Shown here: positions 1-4,457 of the stretch, piece after piece
How positions within the stretch are numbered: the first letter of the stretch is position 1
Layout of the letters: each line of letters begins with the position of its first letter
NCBI RefSeq assembly: GCF_000962825.1
Contig: NZ_JZKF01000168.1
Span: 1-6,911 of the forward strand
Source: Actinoplanes rectilineatus
GTDB taxonomy: Bacteria > Actinomycetota > Actinomycetes > Mycobacteriales > Micromonosporaceae
Direction: 5' to 3'
Length of the DNA: 6,911 nt
Notes under the pieces: generated by a model
What the model was told of the DNA's origin: nothing
What the model saw: only the letters and a program-made list of their open reading frames with translations
Database searches by the model: none
Position numbers and translations under genes: made by a program

Positions 1-121
1 GGACGCCCCAAGTCACCACACCGATGGGGATGTGGTGAATACGGGCGCGCTGGACGCCCCAAGTCACCACACCGATGGGGATGTGGTGAATACGGGCGCC
101 CTGCGCGCCCGAAGTCACCAC
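1..121. repeat. Tandem 51-bp palindromic repeat units
   Basis: Positions 1-51 and 52-102 are the same 51-bp unit, differing only near the right end (GCGCGCT against GCGCCCT). A third unit begins at 103 and matches only through about 121. Each unit is an interrupted palindrome. TCACCACA (13-20) pairs with TGTGGTGA (31-38) around a 10-base loop, and an outer arm CGCCC (4-8) pairs with GGGCG (43-47). In unit 2 the inner stem is 64-71 with 82-89. The array begins at the window edge, so its true length is unknown. No open frame here looks like a protein. It may be a dispersed palindromic intergenic element, a protein-binding array, or a terminator for genes converging from the left. The sequence shows the repeat; its function is unknown. 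Confidence 0.85.
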
Positions 122-148
122 GCAGGCGGACCCTGACTGCGAATGTGG
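103..148. repeat. Decayed third repeat unit with rearranged hairpin
   Basis: After the conserved left end (103-121) the sequence diverges from units 1 and 2 but can still fold. CGCAG (121-125) pairs with CTGCG (137-141), and CCAC just outside can pair with GTGG (145-148) across a small bulge. The stem is therefore partly kept with different bases. This is weak evidence for an older, degenerate copy of the same element. Chance hairpins are common in DNA this GC-rich. Confidence 0.4.
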
Positions 149-245
149 CTAGTCCGGTGTGCGCCGGCGTCTGCTGGGGCGGCTCGGCTGCCGGGCCGGC
201 GGTGACGGTGGCGCCTGGCTCGGGCCGCATTGGTGGGCACCGGGC

Positions 246-303
246 CGGGTCAACGGATTTTGCGCTTCTTCAAGCGGGTCAACGGATTTTGCGCTTCTTC
301 AAG
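246..303. repeat. Perfect 29-bp tandem duplication over a gene's 3' end
   Basis: Positions 246-274 and 275-303 are identical 29-base copies. On the minus strand each copy encodes LKKRKIR followed by TGA. The copy at 275-303 supplies the real C-terminus and stop of the AAA ATPase gene, whose stop codon is 279-281. The other copy lies just past the stop and is untranslated. Because 29 is not a multiple of three, the second copy is in a different frame from the gene. The perfect identity suggests a recent slippage or unequal-crossover event that left the protein unchanged. Confidence 0.9.
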
Positions 304-1640
304 TAGGCGGCCAGGTCGTCGTATTCGCCGCTCTCGTTGGCGAACATGGCCACGTTGCGGGCGGTGGCGAACCAGCTGTCCGTGGACGGGCGGACCTCGC
401 GGGCTGCGGCCAGCATGTCCGCCTGGCTGATCATGCGGACTTCGCCGGTGGCGATGGAGTCGCGCATGGCGTACTCGGCGGCGGTCTCGCACAGGTGGGC
501 CAGGTCCGCGCCCGAGTAGTGGTCGGTGGCGGCGGCCACCGCGTCGAGGTCGATGCCGGCCACCGGGCGGTCCCGGAGGTGGTACTCCAGGATCGCGGCG
601 CGGGCGGGGCCGTCCGGCGGCAGCACCAGCACGGTGCGGTCCAGGCGGCCGGGGCGGCGCAGGGCCGCGTCCACGTCCCATGGTGCGTTCGTCGCGGCCA
701 GGACGAACACACCGTCGTTGCCGCCGTCCACGCCGTCGAGTTCGGTGAGGAGCTGATTCACCACGGTACGCATGGACGACTGCAACTGGCTGCGTTTGTG
801 CCCGAGGGCGTCGATCTCGTCCAGGAACAGTACGCACGGGGCGTGGCCGCGCGCCGATTCGAACAGGTCGTGGAGGTTGCGTTCCGAACTGCCGATCCAC
901 ATGTTCAGTACGTCGGTGATGCTCAGCGAAATGAACGAGGCGCCCATCTCGCCTGCCACCGCGCGTGCCAGGAACGTCTTGCCGCAGCCGGGCGGGCCGT
1001 AGAGCAGCAGACCACCGCGCAGGCTCTTACCGAACAGGGTCCGCAGTTTCGGGTTCCGCAGCGGGCCGAGGAACGACACCTCGAGACGCTTCTTGACGTC
1101 GGCCATGCCGCCGACGTCGGCGAGGGTGACGCCGGAGCGTTCCACGTCGAAGGAACGGTCGGCGTGGCCGCGGACCGGGTCGACGCCATCGCCGGACGAC
1201 GAGCCTTCCGGCCGGGAGAAACGCGGCGGAACCACATCGCCGAACTGCTGTTCCATCGCCGCCCAGTCGATACCTGACGGCGGAATCGGACCACCGGGCC
1301 CGGAAGGAGATGCGGTCTCGGAAGGAGATGCGGTCTCGGAAGGAGATGCAGGCGCGGAGGGGGATGCAGTCTCGGGAGGGGATGCAGGCGCGGAGGACGG
1401 AGCGGAAGGGGCTGTCGGCACGGGAGGCGACGGCGGGACGGGGTTGCCCAGTGCCCGGGCCATCAACTGCTGTGCTCCGACGTTCGCGGGATCCTGGGCC
1501 AGGGCCTGCGCGACGTGCCCGATCGCCTCGGCGCCACGGCCCGCGGCCACCAGCATCTCGGCCAGGTGCAACCGCAGTGGCAGGTCGTCCGGCTGGGCCT
1601 GCACCGCCGCGGCGAGGCTATTGATCAAGGCATCGCTCAT
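279..1640 (-). CDS. TPR-AAA+ ATPase (classic AAA, Cdc48/FtsH-like)
   Basis: This 453-residue protein is probably a cytoplasmic AAA ATPase; no signal peptide or membrane segment is visible. Residues 1-65 look like a TPR-type helical domain (PDDLPLRLHLAEMLVAAGR, then a second helix pair). Residues 66-120 are a Pro/Ala/Ser linker with hexapeptide repeats. The AAA module spans about 170-410. It has Walker A GPPGCGKT (215-222), a pore-loop-like MWIG (247-250), Walker B VLFLDE (270-275), sensor 1 N318, arginine-finger candidates R329 and R332 in RRPGR, and a lid with SGADL (376-380). The tail 417-453, with ARN, FANE and YDDL, resembles the conserved tail of actinobacterial TPR-AAA proteins as I recall them. 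All ATPase residues are present, so it should be active, probably as a hexameric remodeller. The substrate is unknown. The ATG at 1640 begins the TPR domain directly and follows a -10-like box by 8 bases. It appears to be transcribed on its own. Confidence 0.9.
   Translation of the reverse strand: MSDALINSLAAAVQAQPDDLPLRLHLAEMLVAAGRGAEAIGHVAQALAQDPANVGAQQLMARALGNPVPPSPPVPTAPSAPSSAPASPPETASPSAPASPSETASPSETASPSGPGGPIPPSGIDWAAMEQQFGDVVPPRFSRPEGSSSGDGVDPVRGHADRSFDVERSGVTLADVGGMADVKKRLEVSFLGPLRNPKLRTLFGKSLRGGLLLYGPPGCGKTFLARAVAGEMGASFISLSITDVLNMWIGSSERNLHDLFESARGHAPCVLFLDEIDALGHKRSQLQSSMRTVVNQLLTELDGVDGGNDGVFVLAATNAPWDVDAALRRPGRLDRTVLVLPPDGPARAAILEYHLRDRPVAGIDLDAVAAATDHYSGADLAHLCETAAEYAMRDSIATGEVRMISQADMLAAAREVRPSTDSWFATARNVAMFANESGEYDDLAAYLKKRKIR
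1303..1392 (-). repeat. Five 18-bp coding repeats in the AAA linker
   Basis: Five consecutive 18-bp units start at 1303, 1321, 1339, 1357 and 1375. The first two are identical and the others differ at a few bases. Read on the minus strand they encode hexapeptides of the ETASPS and PAPASPS type in the linker between the TPR and AAA domains. Because 18 is a multiple of three, gain or loss of units changes linker length without a frameshift, so the tract is probably length-variable between strains. Confidence 0.85.
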
Positions 1641-1648
1641 GACAGGCG

Positions 1649-1654
1649 ATTATG
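1649..1654 (-). promoter_or_regulatory. -10 box, likely leaderless promoter of the AAA gene
   Basis: On the minus strand CATAAT (5 of 6 matches to TATAAT) ends 8 bases before the ATG at 1640. No Shine-Dalgarno sequence is visible. That spacing would put the transcription start at or next to the A of the start codon, as in the leaderless mRNAs common in actinobacteria. No convincing -35 hexamer is seen at 16-18 bases upstream. This is inferred from sequence only. Confidence 0.45.
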
Positions 1655-1740
1655 CCCGCGCCGGTGGCCGGCCTGCTCACGGCAAGCCGGGGCCGCGCTC
1701 GCTCGACGCCGGGTTGAGACCTGAAACACCGGATGGCAAC

Positions 1741-1761
1741 GGTACGGGCTCAGGCCGTACC
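1741..1761. other. 7-bp inverted repeat upstream of the AAA gene
   Basis: GGTACGG (1741-1747) and CCGTACC (1755-1761) form a perfect stem around a 7-base loop. It lies between the terminator of the hydrolase gene and the AAA promoter, about 90 bases upstream of the latter. It could be a regulator site or a secondary terminator stem, but it has no T tract and may be chance. I see nothing else supportable between 1655 and 1794. Confidence 0.3.
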
Positions 1762-1794
1762 CCCGAGAAGGCCGGCCCGGAGGGGAGAGAAGGT

Positions 1795-1830
1795 GGAAGG
1801 CCGCCCACACCGAAGTGTGAGCGGCCTTCC
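1795..1830 (-). terminator. Intrinsic terminator of the NlpC/P60 gene (cUUCGg loop)
   Basis: The arms GGAAGGCCGC (1795-1804) and GCGGCCTTCC (1821-1830) are perfectly complementary. Inside them, after one C/A mismatch (1805/1820), CACAC (1806-1810) pairs with GTGTG (1815-1819). On the minus strand the loop is TTCG closed by C-G, the exceptionally stable cUUCGg tetraloop, and the stem is followed by a pyrimidine-rich stretch (ACCTTCTCTCC). It begins 24 bases past the hydrolase stop codon. It separates that gene from the AAA gene. The absence of a real U run means it may work as the hairpin-only type seen in actinobacteria. Confidence 0.85.
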
Positions 1831-1854
1831 GGAGAACAGCGGAACAGGAGCCGA

Positions 1855-2847
1855 TCAGGCCGGCCGCCGGTATCCGGCGATCGAACCCGGACTTTCGATC
1901 TTCGCCATCCGCACGTAGTCGCCCGTGTGCGGGGCGTGCACCATCATGCCGCCGCCCACATAGATGGAGACGTGGTGCAGATCGGAGCCGTAGAAGATCA
2001 GGTCACCCGGCTGCAGTTCGCTGCGGCTGACCGACTTCGTGGTGCTCCACTGGGTCTTCGTGTAGTGGTAGAGACTGACGCCGACCGATCCCCACGCCTC
2101 TTTCGTCAGGCCGGAGCAGTCGTAGCTGCTCGGGCCTTCCGCGCCGAAGACGTAGGGTTTGCCGATCAGGTCGCACGCCTTCTGGGCCGCGCGACCTCCC
2201 CGGTCGTTGGTGTAGTCGACCGGGCACGGACCGATCTTGAGTCCGCTCTTCGAGACCGTGGCGCTGCCGTAGGCTTCGATCCGGAGGTCCTGGAGCTCCT
2301 CGACCTTCGCCTCGATCGTCGTCTTCTTGGCCGAGAGGTCCTTGTCCCGGACGGCGATCTCGGCTGCCATCTTGTCGACGTCAGCCTTGTCGGCGGCGTA
2401 CTTGTCCCGCAGTTTCGCCACTTCGGTGATGGACGCCTCCTGCCGGGAGGCGATCTGGTCGAGGAGTGTCAGCTTGTCTACCAGGCCGGTCGGCGAACCG
2501 GTCACCAGCATCGCGTTCATCGCGCTGGGTGGCCCCTGGATGTAGGCGTCCACCGCCAGGCCACGGACCTGCACCATGGCGGCATCGACCTTCTTCTGCA
2601 ACGGCGCGAGGGTCGCGGCAAGCTCTTTCTGCTGTTTCTTCAGCTCTTTGAGCTTGCTGTGCACGTCGTTGTACTCCTCGATGACGGGCTCCAGCTTGTT
2701 CCACTGCTCGTCGATCTGATCTTCGATCTTCGAGGGGTTGGGTGCCGCGTGGGCGGCTGCCGGGCCCGTGACAACAACTCCGGCCGCCGCGACGGCACAG
2801 AGCACGATGCGCAGAAAACCGACGCGACGCGCGCCTATCCGCTTCAC
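1855..2847 (-). CDS. Secreted NlpC/P60 peptidoglycan endopeptidase, RipA/RipC-like
   Basis: A 330-residue secreted cell-wall hydrolase. NlpC/P60 enzymes of this layout typically cut D,L-peptide bonds in peptidoglycan stems, often at division. Residues 1-34 are a Sec signal peptide: basic n-region with KR and ARR, hydrophobic 11-28, and an AHA cleavage motif (32-34). Residues 40-190 are Lys/Glu/Ala-rich and predicted coiled coil. This region plausibly acts as an inhibitory or partner-binding arm like that of RipA and the FtsX-linked hydrolases. The NlpC/P60 domain (about 215-330) has the catalytic Cys in YDCSGL (C244), H292 in HHVSIYVG and H304 in MVHAP, so it looks active. The start is GTG with an AAGGA 12 bases upstream. 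It has its own riboswitch leader and its own terminator, so it is probably monocistronic. No SH3 or LysM binding domain is seen. Confidence 0.93.
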   Translation of the reverse strand: MKRIGARRVGFLRIVLCAVAAAGVVVTGPAAAHAAPNPSKIEDQIDEQWNKLEPVIEEYNDVHSKLKELKKQQKELAATLAPLQKKVDAAMVQVRGLAVDAYIQGPPSAMNAMLVTGSPTGLVDKLTLLDQIASRQEASITEVAKLRDKYAADKADVDKMAAEIAVRDKDLSAKKTTIEAKVEELQDLRIEAYGSATVSKSGLKIGPCPVDYTNDRGGRAAQKACDLIGKPYVFGAEGPSSYDCSGLTKEAWGSVGVSLYHYTKTQWSTTKSVSRSELQPGDLIFYGSDLHHVSIYVGGGMMVHAPHTGDYVRMAKIESPGSIAGYRRPA

Positions 2848-2859
2848 GTGGGTGTGTTG

Positions 2860-2864
2860 TCCTT
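2860..2864 (-). promoter_or_regulatory. Shine-Dalgarno of the NlpC/P60 gene
   Basis: AAGGA on the minus strand, 12 bases from the GTG start. The spacing is longer than usual. No better in-frame start lies between it and the signal peptide, and the signal-peptide n-region begins right at the GTG, which supports the start. The downstream end of the riboswitch P1 stem is only about 16 bases away, so ligand-dependent folding could affect ribosome access. Confidence 0.5.
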
Positions 2865-2880
2865 TCTTCCTACTCAGCCG

Positions 2881-3007
2881 CCGACCGGGTTAGCTGACGG
2901 GTTCGAGCGGGAAGCACGCCCGGCCGCGTTTCCGCGGCTTCACCCCATGAACCTGGGTTCCCGGCTCGCACGAGGGCGATTAGGCGGTGGTCCGTCAGAT
3001 CGGCCGG
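2881..3007 (-). promoter_or_regulatory. c-di-AMP riboswitch (ydaO-yuaA type)
   Basis: The minus-strand leader of the hydrolase carries the conserved blocks of the c-di-AMP riboswitch in order. These are GCCTAATC (2985-2978), a CUC/GAG hairpin followed by GCCGGGAACCCA (2965-2954), GGGGTGAAG (2946-2938), a GCCGCG-GAAA-CGCGGC hairpin (2938-2923), and CCCGTCAGCTAACC (2901-2888). The closing P1 stem can form from CCGGCCG (3007-3001) and CGGTCGG (2887-2881) with one G-U pair. In actinobacteria this class is known to sit upstream of wall hydrolases such as rpf and NlpC/P60 genes and usually lowers expression when c-di-AMP is high. No U-tract terminator is seen between the aptamer and the gene, so control may be at translation. 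The class is matched from memory of the consensus, and the exact ends are approximate. Confidence 0.88.
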
Positions 3008-3011
3008 TTGG

Positions 3012-3040
3012 ACGATGGGGGACTGCCGAACCGGGGACAA
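3012..3040 (-). promoter_or_regulatory. Candidate promoter for the riboswitch-hydrolase transcript
   Basis: On the minus strand TTGTCC (3040-3035) and CATCGT (3017-3012) are 17 bases apart. They would start transcription at about the first base of the riboswitch P1 stem. The -10 matches only 3 of 6 consensus bases. An alternative is TACGAT (3080-3075), a better -10 with no clear -35, which would give a leader about 60 bases longer. I cannot choose between them from sequence. Confidence 0.22.
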
Positions 3041-3085
3041 CCGTACTCGGATCATGCGGGCAAATGAAGCGCGCATCGTACCGGA

Positions 3086-3117
3086 AACCCTGCGCACCTG
3101 CAGTAATACCGAGGGTT
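3086..3117 (-). terminator. Weak inverted repeat at the M56 gene end
   Basis: AACCCT and AGGGTT (3112-3117 and 3086-3091) are complementary across a 20-base loop, with TTT partly within the distal arm on the minus strand. The proximal arm overlaps the TAA stop of the protease gene (3118-3116). The stem is only 6 bp, so it is at best a weak terminator. Read-through from the BlaI-M56 operon into the hydrolase leader cannot be excluded. Confidence 0.2.
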
Positions 3118-4024
3118 ACCGAAATGGCCATGCGTCGAGGGCCCGCGCCAGCCAGGGCACCACGAGCACTACGGTCGGTAACACCAGCAGGCCGATCGCG
3201 GCGGCCGTGGCGAGCACGGTGAGGGGCCGCGACGAGCGTGCCGGGCCGGCCATCCGATCGAGCCTCCGCCGCGTCTCGGCGGCCGGGTCGGCGGGCGCCG
3301 CCTCACCGAGGGGCGCCGGGTGGGCGAGCCGGGACAACGCGGCCCGCAGCGGTTCCGGCCCGGTGCGGCGGCGTGCGGCGTCGTCCGCCACCATCTCCAG
3401 CAGCAGGTGTACGGCGTCAAGCGACGCCCGGCTGCGCAGTGGTGCCGGGACCGCCTGGTAGAACGCGGTGAACGACTCCATCACGAGTTCATGCCGGTGC
3501 CGCAGGTGGGCCCGTTCGTGGGCCAGCACGGCGTCGACCTGTTCCGGGTCCAGGACCTGCAGCACGGCCCCGCTGAGCACGACGCGCGGCGACCGTCCGG
3601 GCACGCAGTACGCCAGGGGCAGCGCGCCGTCCAGCACGCGCACCTCGGCGCCGCTGAAGGTGCGGCGCTGCTCGGCCCGGTCGAGCAGGTCGACGAGCAT
3701 CCGGTGCCGCGCACGCCGGGCCCGGGCGCGGTAGCTCACCCGGACCAGGGAGATCAGCAGCCGGATCACGATGAGGGCCGCGACCGCCAGCGAGAATCCG
3801 AGGGCCACCACCGTCTCCGGGTGCCGGGCGCCGGCCGCCCGGGACAGCTCCTCCGGGGCGGCGAGCACCACGCCGAGCGCGCAGAGGACGGCGGTCAGGG
3901 TCAGTGCCTGCCAGAGCAGCACGCCGGCGACCGGTGACCGGTCGGGCCAGCGGGCGTGGGCGAGGATGCCGGGTGCGATCAGCGACAGGGCCAGGCCGAG
4001 CGCACCGAGCGCCAGCGCGGTCAC
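3116..4024 (-). CDS. M56 family membrane metalloprotease (BlaR1/MecR1-like, no sensor domain)
   Basis: This is a 302-residue integral-membrane zinc protease. Family members cleave or trigger loss of a partner BlaI/MecI repressor on receiving a signal. Hydrophobic segments lie at about 1-22, 33-55, 71-95 and 268-292. Between the third and fourth lies a basic cytoplasmic domain with the zinc motif HERAH (169-173) and a downstream glutamate motif LLLEMVADDAA (E210, D214/D215), the likely third zinc ligand. The zinc site is therefore intact. Only about 10 residues follow the last membrane segment, so the extracellular penicillin-binding sensor of BlaR1 (roughly 250 residues) is absent. The GTG start lies inside the GTGA overlap with the repressor stop, indicating translational coupling, and no separate ribosome site is evident. 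The signal it senses is unknown; the context suggests respiration or membrane state. Confidence 0.9.
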   Translation of the reverse strand: MTALALGALGLALSLIAPGILAHARWPDRSPVAGVLLWQALTLTAVLCALGVVLAAPEELSRAAGARHPETVVALGFSLAVAALIVIRLLISLVRVSYRARARRARHRMLVDLLDRAEQRRTFSGAEVRVLDGALPLAYCVPGRSPRVVLSGAVLQVLDPEQVDAVLAHERAHLRHRHELVMESFTAFYQAVPAPLRSRASLDAVHLLLEMVADDAARRRTGPEPLRAALSRLAHPAPLGEAAPADPAAETRRRLDRMAGPARSSRPLTVLATAAAIGLLVLPTVVLVVPWLARALDAWPFR

Positions 4025-4377
4025 GACCGGGTCGTGGAGCGGGCTGCTTCGATCGCCGCGGCCAGGGCGTCCGGTGGGAGCTGCCCGACGAAGTACGCCA
4101 GGGCGGCGTCCCGGTCGGGGGTGGAACTCAGGGCGTCGAGCATCACGCCGGCGGTCATCTCCTCGCGGGTCTGCGCGGGGGCGTACCGGTAGGCGCGGTC
4201 GGAGCGTTGCTGCAGGACGAGACCCTTCTTCGCCAGCCGGTCGAGGACCGTCATGACGGTGGTGTAGGCCAGGTCACGGTCGCGGCTGAGCAGGTCGTGC
4301 ACCTGTCGCACGGTCAGCGGTGCGGGCGCGTCCCACAGCTTCGTCATGACCTCCCGTTCGAGGTCGCCCATACCCAT
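4021..4377 (-). CDS. BlaI/MecI/CopY-family transcriptional repressor
   Basis: A 118-residue winged-helix repressor of the BlaI/MecI type, the usual length for the family. The DNA-binding domain is residues 1-70: LEREVMTKLW, then LTVRQVHDLL, then the recognition helix in AYTTVMTVLDRLAKKG (37-52), and a wing at 53-67. The C-terminal part (72-118) is helical and should dimerise. A YF pair (95-96) sits where the Asn-Phe cleavage site of staphylococcal MecI/BlaI would align by eye. There are no cysteines, which argues against a direct redox or Cys-metal sensor. The ATG at 4377 is 7 bases after TAGACT, favouring it over the ATG two codons in. The gene overlaps the M56 gene by 4 bp and diverges from cydA across a double inverted repeat, so autoregulation plus control of cydAB is the natural inference. 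Confidence 0.93.
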   Translation of the reverse strand: MGMGDLEREVMTKLWDAPAPLTVRQVHDLLSRDRDLAYTTVMTVLDRLAKKGLVLQQRSDRAYRYAPAQTREEMTAGVMLDALSSTPDRDAALAYFVGQLPPDALAAAIEAARSTTRS

Positions 4378-4384
4378 GTGGGGC

Positions 4385-4390
4385 AGTCTA
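4385..4390 (-). promoter_or_regulatory. -10 box of the BlaI-M56 operon, likely leaderless
   Basis: TAGACT on the minus strand fits the actinobacterial TANNNT pattern and ends 7 bases before the repressor's ATG. No Shine-Dalgarno sequence is present, so a leaderless mRNA starting at the ATG is likely. The region where a -35 would lie (about 4407-4415) falls within the first operator palindrome, so repressor binding should block this promoter. Confidence 0.5.
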
Positions 4391-4403
4391 CGTCACCGCG
4401 TCG

Positions 4404-4420
4404 TACTACACGTCGTAGTA
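4404..4420. promoter_or_regulatory. Putative BlaI operator 1
   Basis: TACTACACGTCGTAGTA is a perfect 6-bp inverted repeat (TACTAC/GTAGTA) with a 5-base centre. The CTAC/GTAG half-sites resemble the TACA/TGTA-containing operators of the BlaI/MecI/CopY family. It lies midway between the divergent repressor operon and cydA and overlaps the -10 box of cydA at its right edge. Assignment to this repressor rests on family and position; no binding data are implied. Confidence 0.75.
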
Positions 4421-4421
4421 T
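4416..4421 (+). promoter_or_regulatory. -10 box of cydAB
   Basis: TAGTAT fits TANNNT and sits across the right edge of operator 1. It would start transcription near 4428, giving a leader of about 30 bases. No good -35 is visible at 16-18 bases upstream. The overlap with the palindromes means a bound repressor would cover it. A GAGGGG run (4440-4445) 12 bases before the ATG, or GGTGGG (4444-4449) 8 bases before it, is the probable ribosome site. Confidence 0.4.
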
Positions 4422-4424
4422 CTA

Positions 4425-4440
4425 CTACGAAGCGTCGTAG
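4425..4440. promoter_or_regulatory. Putative BlaI operator 2
   Basis: CTACGA (4425-4430) and TCGTAG (4435-4440) form a perfect inverted repeat with a 4-base spacer. Its centre is about 20 bp (two helical turns) from that of operator 1, so two dimers could bind the same DNA face. It lies at and just after the expected cydA transcription start. There it could act as a roadblock and, in the mRNA, as a small hairpin just before the ribosome site. Confidence 0.65.
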
Positions 4441-4457
4441 AGGGGTGGGCCTGATCC

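Noticed and set aside
1..148. CRISPR array
   Set aside because: The units abut each other with no unique spacers between conserved repeats; these are plain tandem repeats with internal palindromes.
279..303. Basic tail KKRKIR as a targeting signal
   Set aside because: It resembles a eukaryotic nuclear-import motif, but that has no meaning in this bacterial setting; it is probably just a basic C-terminus.
159..1277. Long plus-strand open frame opposite the AAA gene
   Set aside because: It lies antisense to a gene with clear Walker motifs, its composition is Gly/Ala/Val/Arg/His-rich without any domain, and it starts in non-coding sequence. It is typical of antisense frames in high-GC DNA.
1093..3222. 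709-codon plus-strand open frame
   Set aside because: It crosses the AAA gene, a terminator, the hydrolase gene and the riboswitch on the opposite strand, with no recognisable domain. It is open only because stop codons are rare at this GC content.
3116..4377. Beta-lactam resistance regulator pair (blaR1-blaI proper)
   Set aside because: The protease lacks the penicillin-binding sensor domain, and no beta-lactamase or penicillin-binding protein gene is present in the window.
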